From: an uncultured Prevotellaceae bacterium
Lineage (GTDB): Bacteria; Bacteroidota; Bacteroidia; Bacteroidales; Bacteroidaceae
Reading direction: 5' to 3'
Assembly (NCBI GenBank): GCA_946415365.1
Contig: CAMKSE010000021.1
Coordinates: forward strand, 21,057 to 85,056
DNA: 64,000 bases
In this document: in pieces, positions 18,270-27,492 of the stretch
How the letters are laid out: every line of letters begins with the position of its first letter
Numbering within the stretch: the first letter of the stretch is position 1
Notes under the pieces: model-generated
What the model was told of the DNA's origin: nothing
Database searches by the model: none
The model's input: the letters and a program-made list of their open reading frames with translations, nothing else
Translations under genes and position numbers: made by a program

Positions 18270-19838
18270 TCAATAATTTTCGTTCTTCAGATTTGGATTA
18301 GCGGACAGCTCTGCGGTAGGAATCGGATAGACATTGTACTTGCTCTCCGTAGAGCGACCGTCAACCACGCCACCTTTCCACTGCCACTTATAGGAACCAC
18401 CCGTGAACTGACCATAACGGATCAGGTCAGTACGGCGGCAGCTCTCCCAATAGAGTTCGCGGGCACGCTCATCGAGGATGAACTGAAGAGTCAGCTGTGC
18501 CTCGTTGATATTACCATCAGTGTTTCCAAAGGCACGCTCACGTAACTTGTTCACCACCTGCAAAGCTTCATCACGGCTGGAACCATTACCACCGCGGAGC
18601 ACACTCTCCGCAAGCATCAGATAGACATCTGCCAGACGGAAAACGGGATAATCGATATCGGCTCCGACGGCACCCGTATTGGAAGCAGCCTCTCCGGCAT
18701 CTGTCAGGTTGGAGAACTTCTCTCCGAAGTAGCCTTGACTCTGGTCGTCAATGGCCTTTGTCAGCCACTGCTCCTGACCGTCTGTATAGAACATATAGCG
18801 GCAGTCGCCAGCTTCGTTGCCAGAGAACAACTCAGGCAGCTCACCACGGACACGGAACATGCCCCAACCGCCTGTCAGGCCATATTTGGCAGGATCCTGA
18901 GAACTGGAGTTTCCGCACTCGCCACAGACAATATAGGTAGTAGCACCCCAAGTAACTGTGTTCACTGCATCCACGACAAACGGGAAGATAATCTCATTGG
19001 TTCTCTTGTCATTGTCGGCATTGAACAGCTTGCTGTAGTCTGACTCCAGTGAATAGCCTGCATTCATAATCTGCTTGCAGTAGGTGATACAGTCCGTATA
19101 GTGATTACCTGCATTGTAAACCTCTGCATTGAGGTACAGCTTTGCAAGCAGTGCCCAGGCTGCTGCCTGAGAGGCACGACCGTATTCAACTGCATTAGGA
19201 GCTAACAAACCGTTTGAGGCAACATCTTTCAGTTCGCTTTCAACAAAGTTGAATAACTGGGTGTTGCTATAGCGTTCGGGGGTATAAGCACCTACTCCCA
19301 TCGTCTCATCAACGAACGGACCTTGTCCGAACAGGTCGAGAACATAATAGTATGCCAAAGCACGAAGGAAACGGGCTTCCGCACGATATGCCGTGAGGTT
19401 GGCATTGCCGGATGTAGCACTTTCCGTTGCATGACTCAAGAATTCATTGCAGAGTGCAATGGTATAATAGGCACGATAATAGGTATCGGCAATCCAGGGG
19501 TCATTGGCATCCCAGGTCATATAGGTAAGTCCCTCAATCTTATCACCAGACAGCCATGTACCGGCTACCTCGTCAGTGGGGCACTCCTGAAGGTTGAAAT
19601 AACCGCGCAGGAAATCATGGCCGTTGTTGCTCGAAATATCGGCATTGCCGCCTCCCTGTTCCTGGCCTACGATGACGTATGAGGCATACAGCTTGGCCAA
19701 AGCCATCTTATATCCCTGCTCAGAGCCATAGACCACATCTGCAGTTGTCTGGCTGTCGGTCTGGGGTTGCTGGTCCAGGTCGCCTGTGCATGCCATCAGT
19801 CCGCAGGCGGCAAACAGTATCATATATATCTTTTTCAT
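18270..19838 (-). CDS. SusD-like glycan-binding lipoprotein (galactan locus)
   Basis: A 522-residue lipoprotein with lipobox LMAC (Cys near 17). The sequence has the SusD helical TPR scaffold: AEARFLRALAYYYVLDLFGQGPFVDE is the classic segment (positions near 150), and AAWALLAKLYLN and the C-terminal ELYWESCRRTDLIRYGQF with YPIPTAELSANPNL are diagnostic. SusD forms a lid on the SusC barrel and presents glycan for import. It begins 13 bases after the susC stop. ATG 19838 gives the best lipoprotein signal; ATG 19847 is possible. Confidence 0.95.
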   Translation of the reverse strand: MKKIYMILFAACGLMACTGDLDQQPQTDSQTTADVVYGSEQGYKMALAKLYASYVIVGQEQGGGNADISSNNGHDFLRGYFNLQECPTDEVAGTWLSGDKIEGLTYMTWDANDPWIADTYYRAYYTIALCNEFLSHATESATSGNANLTAYRAEARFLRALAYYYVLDLFGQGPFVDETMGVGAYTPERYSNTQLFNFVESELKDVASNGLLAPNAVEYGRASQAAAWALLAKLYLNAEVYNAGNHYTDCITYCKQIMNAGYSLESDYSKLFNADNDKRTNEIIFPFVVDAVNTVTWGATTYIVCGECGNSSSQDPAKYGLTGGWGMFRVRGELPELFSGNEAGDCRYMFYTDGQEQWLTKAIDDQSQGYFGEKFSNLTDAGEAASNTGAVGADIDYPVFRLADVYLMLAESVLRGGNGSSRDEALQVVNKLRERAFGNTDGNINEAQLTLQFILDERARELYWESCRRTDLIRYGQFTGGSYKWQWKGGVVDGRSTESKYNVYPIPTAELSANPNLKNENY

Positions 19839-19851
19839 ATGGGTCATTTGT

Positions 19852-22824
19852 TTAGAAATCAAGTCCAACGGTGAGTGAATAGATTTTTGGACGAGGATAG
19901 ACGGTCATGTCGATACCGCCCTGATTCTCAGGATCTACGCCTTTGTAGTTGGTTATCGTAAAGACATTCTGTACCATCAGCGAGGCATTCAGTGAGAACC
20001 ACTTGCACACCTGTCCGAAGTTATAAGAGAGCTGGATGTTGTCCATCTTCAGGAATGAGGCGTTCTCCACATAGTGGTCGCTTTCATGCTGGCGTTTCTG
20101 GAAACGGGTTGTCATGTAACTGCTGTTCAAGCGGTTCAGCTGATAGTCGTTGTATGACATGGTTTCCCATGCGCCTGTATTCATAGCCATTCCATTGTAG
20201 AGGTAGTTGCCCACGTTAGCACGGAGTGAGGTGCTTAGCGTCAGTTTCTTCCAACGTAGAGAGGTGGAGAAACCGAAAATCCAGTCGGGGGCAGGAGAAT
20301 GATAGTGGTAAAGGTCATTGGAATCGACCACGCCATCACCATTAAGGTCTGCATACAGGCCCTCGATGGGCATACCCTTTTCATCGTAGATCTGCTTATA
20401 TACGTAGTAGCTGTAAGGTGCATAGCCCTCTGACAGCACCTGTACATAGTGTGACTCGATGGCACCTGCTGGGGTGTTGGGTGATTCTGCCAGGTCATTC
20501 AAACGGAGGTTGGTAATCTCTGTTTCCTGATAGGTGGCATTGGCACTTACGTTCCACTCCCATTCTTTAGTCTGTATAGGAGTTGCGCTGATAGACATCT
20601 CAAAGCCGTTGCTCTTGATGTTACCTACATTACTCAGCATCTGCTTGTTGAAGTTAGTTCCTGCTGCTACGGGAACAGTTGCCAGAAGATCCTCTGTCTT
20701 GCGGTTGTAGTAGTCGAACGAACCTGTCACTCTGTCACCGAGAATTCCGAAGTCAAATCCGAAGTTCCATGCCTTGGTGGTCTCCCACTTCAGGTCGCTG
20801 TTATAGGCAGAGGGGCGATAGGTGTGGATGGGCGTGCCACCGAACATATAGTAGGCACCGCTCTGGCTTTCCGTATATAATGGAAGGTAGCTATAGTTGG
20901 CAATACCGTCCTGCTGGCCTGTTATACCATAGCTGGCACGAAGCTTCAAGTTGCTGAAGGCAGGCTTCAGACTCTTGAAGAAACCTTCCTCTGACACTCT
21001 CCAGCCCAAGGCTACAGAGGGGAATGCACCCCAACGGTTGTCCTCGCTGAAACGTGAGGAACCATCCCGGCGGATGCTGGCAGACAGCAGATACTTGCCG
21101 TCATAGCTATAGTTCAGACGTCCGTAGTAAGAAAGCAGTACATGGCGCTGGTCATCAGCTGCCGATGCAGCCTGCTGTTCTGCGGGTGTCATGTCGTTCA
21201 ACTCCAGGTAAGCAGCATTGGTGTACTTCCAGAACTGGTAGTCGTAACCTGCCGTTACCTCAATATTACTCTTGATACTCTCGATATACTTACTATAATT
21301 AAGGTAGAAGGTCAACAGACGGTTATTGTTCTTCTGCGGACCATAGGTATAGTTACGTCCACCTGTATTATAGTACTGATATGCCTCTTTGGGTACGTAA
21401 ATCTTGCCTTCGCCCTTTGAGTAGTCATAACCTAATGTAAGGTGGGCATGCAGGTCAGGCAGGAAGTGCATGCTATAGTCTGCATCGAAGCTGCCAACCA
21501 CGCGATATACGTCACTTGTCGAACTGTAGTTGTTCAGTAATCCTACAGGGTTGCCAGTAGCACCAGTAATAGGTACGCCATTGGCATCGGCTGCTTCATA
21601 ATAGCCAAGGAAGGCATCAGTTCCGGAATAAATAGGAGAACAGGGATTGTGAGTAGCACCGCCCCAAATGGCATTCGTATTGGCAAAACGGGTGTCGCTG
21701 TATGTACCTTTCAGGTTGATGTTCAGTTTCAGATGGTTGTCAAACAATGTAGGAGTCAGTGAAAGGCTACCTGTATAACGTTTCATATTATCTGTTTTCA
21801 GAATACCATTCTGATTGCTATATCCAAAAGACAGGCGATAGGGTAGGAAATTGGATATTTTGCCTGAGATGCCTAGGTTATTGTCTGTTCCAAAAGCTGT
21901 TCGGAATATTTCGTCATTCCAGTCGGTATTCACATTGTCATTAAGTAGCGACTTCTGACGGTCTGTTCCGTATGTGTTCACCAAATTATACATATCATTA
22001 CGACTAATCATATCCGCAGTCTTTGTACGAGTCTGTAGCGAATTGGTTGTCGAGAAACTGATTCTGGGCCTATTTGAGTCAGTTCCTTTTTTGGTCGTAA
22101 TGATGATGACACCATTAGACGCGCGCGAACCATAGATAGCAGTAGAAGATGCATCCTTCAGGATGGTCATGCTCTCAATGTCGTTCGGATTAATCAAACT
22201 CAGGAAGTTTCCGCTACCACTGACACTGCCACCCACTTCCATGGGAACACCGTCAAGTACAATCAGCGGGTCATTGGAGGCATTCAGCGAAGCACCTCCA
22301 CGAATACGGATAGTGCTACCTGCCGATGGCGAACCGCCTCCATTCACGATTTGTACACCACTCACCTTACCATTAATCAGCTGTTCTGGCGAGTTGATGA
22401 CTCCCTGATTGAAGTCCTTACTGCTCACGTTTGAGACGGAACCTGTCAGGTCACTCTTACGTTGCACACCATAGCCGATGACCACCGTCTCCTGCAACAT
22501 GGTTTCATCGGGTTCCATACGAATGGTCAGTTTTCCTGCAACAGGAATATTGACGGTCTTCGTTTTGTAACCAACATACGACACCTGAATGGATTTTGCC
22601 CCACTAGTTACATCTAGAGAGAAATTTCCATCAAAGTCCGTAATCACTCCTTTTGCGCTACCTGATTCGGTGACTGTTGCACCAATCAGAGCCTCACCAG
22701 TCTCGTCAACGACCGTTCCCATTACCTTCTTGGCATTCTGAGCCAGAACTGTTGCTGGAAGGAACATCAACAAGAACATCAGGCACCATGAGCGCATCAA
22801 TGCTTTTTTTGATTTGAACTCCAT
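19852..22824 (-). CDS. SusC-like TonB-dependent oligosaccharide importer (galactan locus)
   Basis: A 990-residue outer-membrane protein. After a signal peptide ending in VLAQ comes a carboxypeptidase-like domain (VMGTVVDETGEALIGATV), the TonB-box region (ETVVIGYGVQRK), a plug domain with IRIRGGASLNASNDPLIVLDGVP and the ILKDASSTAIYGSRASNGVI signature, and a beta-barrel ending in an aromatic residue (TVGLDF). It imports oligosaccharides released at the cell surface using TonB energy. It is the first gene of the galactan locus and is directly followed by susD. It is on the short side for the family but looks complete. Confidence 0.95.
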   Translation of the reverse strand: MEFKSKKALMRSWCLMFLLMFLPATVLAQNAKKVMGTVVDETGEALIGATVTESGSAKGVITDFDGNFSLDVTSGAKSIQVSYVGYKTKTVNIPVAGKLTIRMEPDETMLQETVVIGYGVQRKSDLTGSVSNVSSKDFNQGVINSPEQLINGKVSGVQIVNGGGSPSAGSTIRIRGGASLNASNDPLIVLDGVPMEVGGSVSGSGNFLSLINPNDIESMTILKDASSTAIYGSRASNGVIIITTKKGTDSNRPRISFSTTNSLQTRTKTADMISRNDMYNLVNTYGTDRQKSLLNDNVNTDWNDEIFRTAFGTDNNLGISGKISNFLPYRLSFGYSNQNGILKTDNMKRYTGSLSLTPTLFDNHLKLNINLKGTYSDTRFANTNAIWGGATHNPCSPIYSGTDAFLGYYEAADANGVPITGATGNPVGLLNNYSSTSDVYRVVGSFDADYSMHFLPDLHAHLTLGYDYSKGEGKIYVPKEAYQYYNTGGRNYTYGPQKNNNRLLTFYLNYSKYIESIKSNIEVTAGYDYQFWKYTNAAYLELNDMTPAEQQAASAADDQRHVLLSYYGRLNYSYDGKYLLSASIRRDGSSRFSEDNRWGAFPSVALGWRVSEEGFFKSLKPAFSNLKLRASYGITGQQDGIANYSYLPLYTESQSGAYYMFGGTPIHTYRPSAYNSDLKWETTKAWNFGFDFGILGDRVTGSFDYYNRKTEDLLATVPVAAGTNFNKQMLSNVGNIKSNGFEMSISATPIQTKEWEWNVSANATYQETEITNLRLNDLAESPNTPAGAIESHYVQVLSEGYAPYSYYVYKQIYDEKGMPIEGLYADLNGDGVVDSNDLYHYHSPAPDWIFGFSTSLRWKKLTLSTSLRANVGNYLYNGMAMNTGAWETMSYNDYQLNRLNSSYMTTRFQKRQHESDHYVENASFLKMDNIQLSYNFGQVCKWFSLNASLMVQNVFTITNYKGVDPENQGGIDMTVYPRPKIYSLTVGLDF

Positions 22825-22854
22825 ATATTATAGGTTTAAAAATAAATTCTGCCG

Positions 22855-22862
22855 CAAAGTTA
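22855..22862 (-). promoter_or_regulatory. Candidate -7 box of galactan locus susC promoter
   Basis: The minus strand reads TAACTTTG, a TAnnTTTG match about 30 bases before the susC ATG. A TTTG upstream is 26 bases away instead of the usual 19-20, which would suit a promoter needing activation by the HTCS. Activator binding sites cannot be identified by eye. Confidence 0.45.
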
Positions 22863-23088
22863 AAGACTATTTTTTACCCTAAAAAGAACAAATCAGACAA
22901 AAGGTTGCTCATTTTGGACAAACGCAATATCTCAGTAAAATATTGTAAATATAGTCAAACAAAATAGGTCTATAGTGCTCTTCATCTTATGAACTCAATT
23001 ATGATGTAAAATTGTGGTTTATGAAATAGTTATTAACCACTTTAAACCGAAAAATAGTCGAAAGTGCCATTTTTTCGCTAAACTTTTG

Positions 23089-23096
23089 TACCTTTG
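23089..23096 (+). promoter_or_regulatory. Candidate -7 box upstream of AlbA_2 protein gene
   Basis: TACCTTTG matches the Bacteroidetes -7 box and ends 14-20 bases before the two possible start codons. A consensus -33 TTTG is not found at the right spacing. Confidence 0.45.
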
Positions 23097-23116
23097 CATC
23101 CAAAATTGTAATGGTA

Positions 23117-24817
23117 ATGAAGAGATATACGATAGCACAGTTGCAACAGATGCGTGAGTCGGAAGACCATGTTGAGTTCAAGAAGGGTGAATACGGTAAC
23201 GTGTCTTATAATGGTGCTGGCAAAGAGAAACCTAAAGACCGACGGAAGTGCATCCTAGGCTATGTCACTGCACTTTGTAACGAGGGTGGTGGCAGGATGG
23301 TTATTGGTATGCACGACAGCTTTCCTCATCAAGTAATTGGCACAAAGCAAAACGAGAATTCTCTTGGCGACTTGGAGAGTAACATCTACCGTGACGCAGG
23401 CATTAGGCCTGAAGTGTATGAGTTGTTTGAGGACGAAGCAAACAGGACTGGTCGTGTGGTCGTTATCGAAGTCCCGTCAAGACCAGTGGGCAAGGTCTTT
23501 AAGTTTGAGGATGTACCCCTGATGCGAGTTGGCGAGGATCTGCTGCCAATGGACGATAAAACCTACCTCTCTATCATACAAGAGCAGGAACCGGACTTCT
23601 CTGAGCAGTTCTGCGATGATGCAGCCTTTGAGGATCTTGACCCGGAAGCCATCAAAGTGATGAAGGAGAAATATGCCAAGAAGCAGGAGAATCCATCTTT
23701 TGTCTCATTAGACGACAGGCAGGCTTTGAGCGACTTACACCTTATCGTTGGGGAAAAGATTACTAATGCTGCTGTTCTGCTCGTTGGTAAGGAGGCATTT
23801 ATTAATAAGATGTTCCCGCAAGCCAAGGTTATGTTGGAGTATCGCAACACAGAACCTCAGATTCATTTCGATAATCGGATGCAGCTTGGTCAGCCATTTT
23901 TTATCCTGATTGACAAGCTCTGGGATGCCATCAACCTGCGCAACGGCTCTGTACCCATAAGAGAGGGTGCTTATATCTTTGGAATACCATTCTTTAATGA
24001 GGACGTAATCAGAGAAGTGGCTAATAATGCTTTTGCCCATCGCAATTATCGGGTAAACAGCGAAATCATTGTCAAGCAGTACCCGACGAAATTGACGGTT
24101 ATCAATGCAGGAGGGTTCCCAAAAGGTGTAACGGTTGATAATCTGCTGACTACTCCAAGTATGCCCCGCAACAGACTCCTGGCAGACATATTAGCAAAAA
24201 CTGGTATCGTAGAGCGTTCAGGACAAGGTATGGACAAGATATTCCTGAACACGCTATCGGAAGGTAAGTCAGAGCCAGACTATACGGAAAGCGACGATTT
24301 CAACGTATCCGTCACATTCTCTGCCATTGTAAAAGACAAGGCTTTTGCCATTTACGTGCAAAGCATACAGCAGTCGTTGCCCGAGGATAAGAGACTGACG
24401 GTCTTTGACGTGATGGCACTTTGCGAAGTCCGTGACGGCAAAAAAGTTCCCAAAAATAAGCAGATTGCCCAGAAACTGGAGCAAATGGGATTCTTGGAGA
24501 AGCACGGAAAGACTAACGCCATCTATTATATCTTGCCTCGCCGTTATTACGAGTTAGCAGGAGATATGGCAGCATATTCGTTGGCTACAGACTGGGACAT
24601 TGATCAAGTTTGGGCTGTTATAAAACCATTCTTGAAGAAGTATGGCAAGGCAAAGAGAGCTGATATAGACAAAATCGTAGGCAGCCATCTTTCAAATAAA
24701 CAGTTAAGAAGGATTCTTGATGAACTGCGAGATGAGGGAAAGATAAAGACGCAAGGTCTGAGAAACTATATGTATTATTTGTTAGGTGATACTCCAGATG
24801 AAGCACCAAATGAGTAA
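23117..24817 (+). CDS. AlbA_2/Schlafen-domain ATP-binding protein
   Basis: A 566-residue protein. The N-terminal segment (DHVEFKKGEYGNVSYNG, then CNEGGGRMVIGMHD) is an AlbA_2 (Schlafen-type) domain, often found in putative transcriptional regulators and defence-associated proteins. The middle has an HATPase-like region (REVANNAFAHRNY, GIVERSGQGMDKIFLN) of the type called HATPase_c_4. The C terminus carries two winged-helix-like segments (NKQIAQKLEQMGFLEKHG and SNKQLRRILDELRDEGKIK), suggesting DNA binding. Its function is unknown; regulator or defence roles have both been proposed for relatives. It stands alone, oriented away from the galactan locus. ATG 23117 or 23111 could be used. An in-frame stop ends it just before direct repeats. 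Confidence 0.75.
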   Translation: MKRYTIAQLQQMRESEDHVEFKKGEYGNVSYNGAGKEKPKDRRKCILGYVTALCNEGGGRMVIGMHDSFPHQVIGTKQNENSLGDLESNIYRDAGIRPEVYELFEDEANRTGRVVVIEVPSRPVGKVFKFEDVPLMRVGEDLLPMDDKTYLSIIQEQEPDFSEQFCDDAAFEDLDPEAIKVMKEKYAKKQENPSFVSLDDRQALSDLHLIVGEKITNAAVLLVGKEAFINKMFPQAKVMLEYRNTEPQIHFDNRMQLGQPFFILIDKLWDAINLRNGSVPIREGAYIFGIPFFNEDVIREVANNAFAHRNYRVNSEIIVKQYPTKLTVINAGGFPKGVTVDNLLTTPSMPRNRLLADILAKTGIVERSGQGMDKIFLNTLSEGKSEPDYTESDDFNVSVTFSAIVKDKAFAIYVQSIQQSLPEDKRLTVFDVMALCEVRDGKKVPKNKQIAQKLEQMGFLEKHGKTNAIYYILPRRYYELAGDMAAYSLATDWDIDQVWAVIKPFLKKYGKAKRADIDKIVGSHLSNKQLRRILDELRDEGKIKTQGLRNYMYYLLGDTPDEAPNE

Positions 24818-24838
24818 CTGAGAACGAAAGGGCATAAC

Positions 24839-24950
24839 AAAGGGCGAAGAAAAGGGCGAAGAAAACGTTAGAAATGAAACTTTTGGAGGGCTTATTTTAA
24901 TGTAACTTCTTGATTCTCAGGATAAATGAAAGGGCGAAGAAAAGGGCGAA
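24839..24950 (+). repeat. Two 22-bp direct repeats after the AlbA_2 gene
   Basis: The sequence around AAGGGCGAAGAAAAGGGCGA occurs at 24839-24860 and again at 24929-24950, 90 bases apart, and each copy is itself a doubled AAGGGCGAAGA unit. In the +1 frame relative to the upstream gene the first copy reads KGITKGEEKGEENV, like the Lys-Gly-Glu-rich tails of some relatives of this protein, so it may be an out-of-frame former C terminus. Confidence 0.6.
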
Positions 24951-25029
24951 TAAAGGGCAGAACTATTTAACAGCTAAAGCCCCTGTCCATATGCCTTAGT
25001 GGTGCAAATGTGGTGCAATTGAAGAAGTG

Positions 25030-25067
25030 AAAAATCCGCAAGTCGTTGATATTCAACTTCTTGCGGG
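25030..25067 (-). terminator. Rho-independent terminator of tRNA-Lys
   Basis: On the minus strand a perfect 7-bp stem CCGCAAG/CTTGCGG (25036-25042 with 25060-25066) encloses a second small stem GTTGA/TCAAC and is followed by ATTTTT. It lies about ten bases beyond the tRNA 3' end. Confidence 0.75.
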
Positions 25068-25077
25068 TTTTCTTCAG

Positions 25078-25150
25078 TGATCCGTTTGGGGCTCGAACCC
25101 AAGACCCCAACATTAAAAGTGTTGTGCTCTACCGACTGAGCTAACGGATC
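25078..25150 (-). tRNA. tRNA-Lys (anticodon UUU)
   Basis: The minus strand folds into a 73-base cloverleaf. The acceptor stem is GATCCGT/ACGGATC with discriminator A, the D arm is GCTC..GAGC, the anticodon stem is CAACA/TGTTG with loop CTTTTAA (anticodon TTT), and the T arm is TTGGG/CCCAA-like around TTCGAGC. CCA is not encoded. A consensus promoter lies just upstream and a terminator just downstream, so it is a single-gene unit. Confidence 0.95.
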
Positions 25151-25181
25151 GACCTTATTTGCAATCTTTCGAAAGCGGGTG

Positions 25182-25213
25182 CAAAGGTAGGCATATTTTT
25201 TGAATCTGCCAAA
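25182..25213 (-). promoter_or_regulatory. Consensus promoter of tRNA-Lys
   Basis: On the minus strand TTTG (25210-25213) is separated by exactly 20 bases from TACCTTTG (25182-25189), a perfect match to the Bacteroidetes promoter TTTG-N19/20-TAnnTTTG. Confidence 0.75.
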
Positions 25214-25214
25214 T

Positions 25215-25838
25215 TTATTGCAAGGATTTTTCCTCTGTAGGCGTATTTTGCTTCGCTTTCTCCTCTGCAATCGCCTTTTGATAGCATTCACGGCAGAGAG
25301 GTTCGTACTCCTGAGTCTCACCAAGCAGAACCCGTTGGGAGCCTTCTACCGTGCGGTGACTGACGTAGGCCAGATTACCACACTTGACGCAGATGGCGTG
25401 TACTTTCGTCACATCATCAGCAATGGCGCAGAGGCCTGGCATGGGGCCGAAGGGTACACCTTTGTAGTCCATGTCGAGTCCGGCTATTATCACACGGATA
25501 CCGCGATTGGCCAGTTCGTTGCATACCTCTACCAATCCCATGTCGAAAAACTGTGCTTCATCGATTCCTACCACGTCGCAGTCAGAGGAGAGTAGCAGGA
25601 TGCTCGCCGAGGTGTCGATGGGAGTGGACATGATATGCTTCTGGTCGTGGCTGACGACATCCTCCTCGGAGTACCTGATATCGATGGCGGGTTTGAAAAT
25701 CTCCACTTTCTGTTTGGCAAACTGTGCACGGCGCAGACGGCGGATCAGTTCCTCCGTCTTGCCCGAGAACATTGAACCGCACACCACTTCGATTCTTCCC
25801 TGACGGCGTGCCTCTCCTGTCATGTTTTCTGTCATCAT
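25215..25838 (-). CDS. tdk: Thymidine kinase
   Basis: A 207-residue type II thymidine kinase. The P-loop is [11 protein letters not shown] near residue 20, the Walker B-like segment [10 protein letters not shown] follows at about 90, and the zinc ribbon has CVKCG and CREC pairs near the C terminus. The lasso region has [11 protein letters not shown]. It phosphorylates thymidine for salvage in the cytoplasm. Two ATGs are adjacent (25838 and 25835). A consensus promoter ends only five bases before the first, so the mRNA may start at or next to the start codon. Confidence 0.95.
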   Translation of the reverse strand: MMTENMTGEARRQGRIEVVCGSMFSGKTEELIRRLRRAQFAKQKVEIFKPAIDIRYSEEDVVSHDQKHIMSTPIDTSASILLLSSDCDVVGIDEAQFFDMGLVEVCNELANRGIRVIIAGLDMDYKGVPFGPMPGLCAIADDVTKVHAICVKCGNLAYVSHRTVEGSQRVLLGETQEYEPLCRECYQKAIAEEKAKQNTPTEEKSLQ

Positions 25839-25843
25839 GGGTA

Positions 25844-25875
25844 CAAAATTACCAAATGATTTTAAAATTTGCAAA
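25844..25875 (-). promoter_or_regulatory. Consensus promoter of tdk
   Basis: On the minus strand TTTG (25872-25875) is followed after 20 bases by TAATTTTG (25844-25851). The -7 box ends five bases before the ATG, predicting a leaderless or nearly leaderless mRNA. Confidence 0.65.
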
Positions 25876-25890
25876 GTTTTTGCCTCTTTT

Positions 25891-25922
25891 TTTGTCTATT
25901 CTGATATTTTACGCTAAATTTG
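25891..25922 (+). promoter_or_regulatory. Consensus promoter of rsmI
   Basis: TTTG (25891-25894), a 20-base spacer and TAAATTTG (25915-25922) match the Bacteroidetes promoter. The box ends nine bases before the rsmI ATG, so the leader would be only a few bases long. It is back-to-back with the tdk promoter. Confidence 0.7.
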
Positions 25923-25931
25923 TCCCCCGAA

Positions 25932-26624
25932 ATGGGCATATTGTATATTGTTCCAACGCCAGTAGGCAATTTGGAGGACATGACATTGCGTGCCATCCGC
26001 CTTCTGAAAGAGGTCGACCTCATCCTTGCCGAAGATACCCGTACATCGGGCATCCTGTTGAAGCATTTCGATATCCATAATTCCCTCATATCGCATCATA
26101 AGTTCAACGAGCATGGTACGTCAGCTGCCGTCGTAGGCCGTCTGTTGGCTGGAGAGAACGTGGCACTCATTAGTGACGCAGGCACCCCAGGCATTAGCGA
26201 TCCCGGCTTTTTCCTCGTCAGGGAAGCGGTGAAGGCTGGGGTAGAGGTGCAGTGCCTGCCTGGTGCTACGGCCTTCGTCCCGGCATTGGTTTCGAGCGGA
26301 CTGCCTTGCGACCGTTTTGTCTTTGAGGGCTTTCTACCCCAGAAGAAAGGACGTAAGACTCGTTTGGAATCGCTTCAGACCGAACAGCGCACGATGATTT
26401 TCTACGAATCACCATATAGACTTGTGAAGACGCTTCAGCAGTTTGCGGAGACATTTGGCGATGACCGTCAGGTGAGTGTCTGTCGGGAGATTTCCAAAGT
26501 TCACGAGGAGAGCATCAGGGGCAGTCTAGACGAGGTGATTACTCATTTCACGGCGCATGAGCCGAAAGGCGAGATTGTGATAATCCTTGCAGGAGAACAT
26601 TCTAAAGATTTTAAAACTCAATAA
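25932..26624 (+). CDS. rsmI: 16S rRNA (cytidine-1402-2'-O)-methyltransferase RsmI
   Basis: A 230-residue tetrapyrrole-methylase-fold enzyme. The N terminus GILYIVPTPVGNLEDMTLRA is the RsmI signature, followed by LAEDTRTSG, LISDAGTPGISDPG and LPGATAFVPALVSSGLP, all conserved in the family. It 2'-O-methylates C1402 in the 16S rRNA decoding centre using S-adenosylmethionine. ATG 25932 places the first strand correctly. The C terminus lacks the extra HTH extension of some homologues, giving a short version common in Bacteroidetes. It is followed after two bases by a lipoprotein gene, so they form one transcript. Confidence 0.95.
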   Translation: MGILYIVPTPVGNLEDMTLRAIRLLKEVDLILAEDTRTSGILLKHFDIHNSLISHHKFNEHGTSAAVVGRLLAGENVALISDAGTPGISDPGFFLVREAVKAGVEVQCLPGATAFVPALVSSGLPCDRFVFEGFLPQKKGRKTRLESLQTEQRTMIFYESPYRLVKTLQQFAETFGDDRQVSVCREISKVHEESIRGSLDEVITHFTAHEPKGEIVIILAGEHSKDFKTQ

Positions 26625-26626
26625 TT

Positions 26627-27475
26627 ATGAAGAAACTGATTGTACTGGCCTTAGGTGGCCTAATGGTTGCAAGTTGCAACGACGGCGTGAAGAAAGCAGA
26701 GCAGGCTGCACTCATGCAGCGTGACTCTTTAGAGCAGATCATTGCCCAGAAGGACAATGAGCTTAACGACATGATGACCACCCTCAGCGACATTGAAGAG
26801 GGCTTCCGTGAGATTACAGAGGCTCAGAATCGTGTGACGCTGGCCAAGGAGGGTGAGGGAACCAACACTTCTCAGCGCATCAAGGAGAACGTACAGTTTA
26901 TCCAGAGCGTGATGAAGCAGAACAAGGAACTGATCAACAAACTGAAGCAGCAGGTCCGTGAGAGCACTGTGAAGGGTGATCAACTGAAGAAGATTATTGA
27001 TAACCTGACGGAGCAGATGGCCGTGAAGGACAAACAACTGCAGGCTCTGCGTGAGGAACTCGACCTGAAAGACATTCACATTTCAGAACTCGATGAGCAG
27101 GTGGCCGGCCTGAATCAGAATGTGACGACCCTGACTGAAGACAACACACAGAAGGCCCAGACCATCTCCACTCAGGATAAGGCTCTCAATTCAGCATGGT
27201 TCGTCTTTGGTACGAAGAAGGAGCTGAAGGAGCAGAAAATCCTCGACCGTGGTGAGGTGTTGCAATCTAACTTCAACAAGGAATACTTCACGAAGATCGA
27301 TATCCGTATAGACAAGGAAATTAAGCTCTACAGTTCATCTGCAGAGATTCTGACCAATCACCCTGCCGGTAGCTACACTCTGCAGCGCGATGCAAAGAAG
27401 CAGTATGTCCTCCGCATCACTGATCCGCAGACCTTCTGGTCTACAAGTAAGTATCTTGTGATTCTGGTGAAATAA
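26627..27475 (+). CDS. Cbp1-family lipoprotein with long coiled coil
   Basis: A 282-residue lipoprotein (lipobox MVASC, Cys near 17). Residues about 20-185 form a long coiled coil rich in Glu, Gln, Lys and Leu (KELINKLKQQVRE, QLQALREELDLKDIHI). The C terminus is a compact domain beginning NSAWFVFGTKKELKEQKI and containing YFTKIDIRIDKEIKLYS and FWSTSKYLVILVK. This arrangement matches proteins named Cbp1-family collagen-binding adhesins in Prevotella and Bacteroides, though the adhesin role is not shown by sequence. It probably sits in the outer membrane, with the coil as a spacer. It is co-transcribed with rsmI and ends at a strong terminator. Confidence 0.75.
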   Translation: MKKLIVLALGGLMVASCNDGVKKAEQAALMQRDSLEQIIAQKDNELNDMMTTLSDIEEGFREITEAQNRVTLAKEGEGTNTSQRIKENVQFIQSVMKQNKELINKLKQQVRESTVKGDQLKKIIDNLTEQMAVKDKQLQALREELDLKDIHISELDEQVAGLNQNVTTLTEDNTQKAQTISTQDKALNSAWFVFGTKKELKEQKILDRGEVLQSNFNKEYFTKIDIRIDKEIKLYSSSAEILTNHPAGSYTLQRDAKKQYVLRITDPQTFWSTSKYLVILVK

Positions 27476-27492
27476 GACTTGAGAATATCAAT

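Noticed and set aside
24818..24960. Possible CRISPR-like array (repeated AAGGGCGAAGA)
   Set aside because: Only two copies, irregular spacing and internally doubled units, with no cas genes; a coding or simple repeat explains it.
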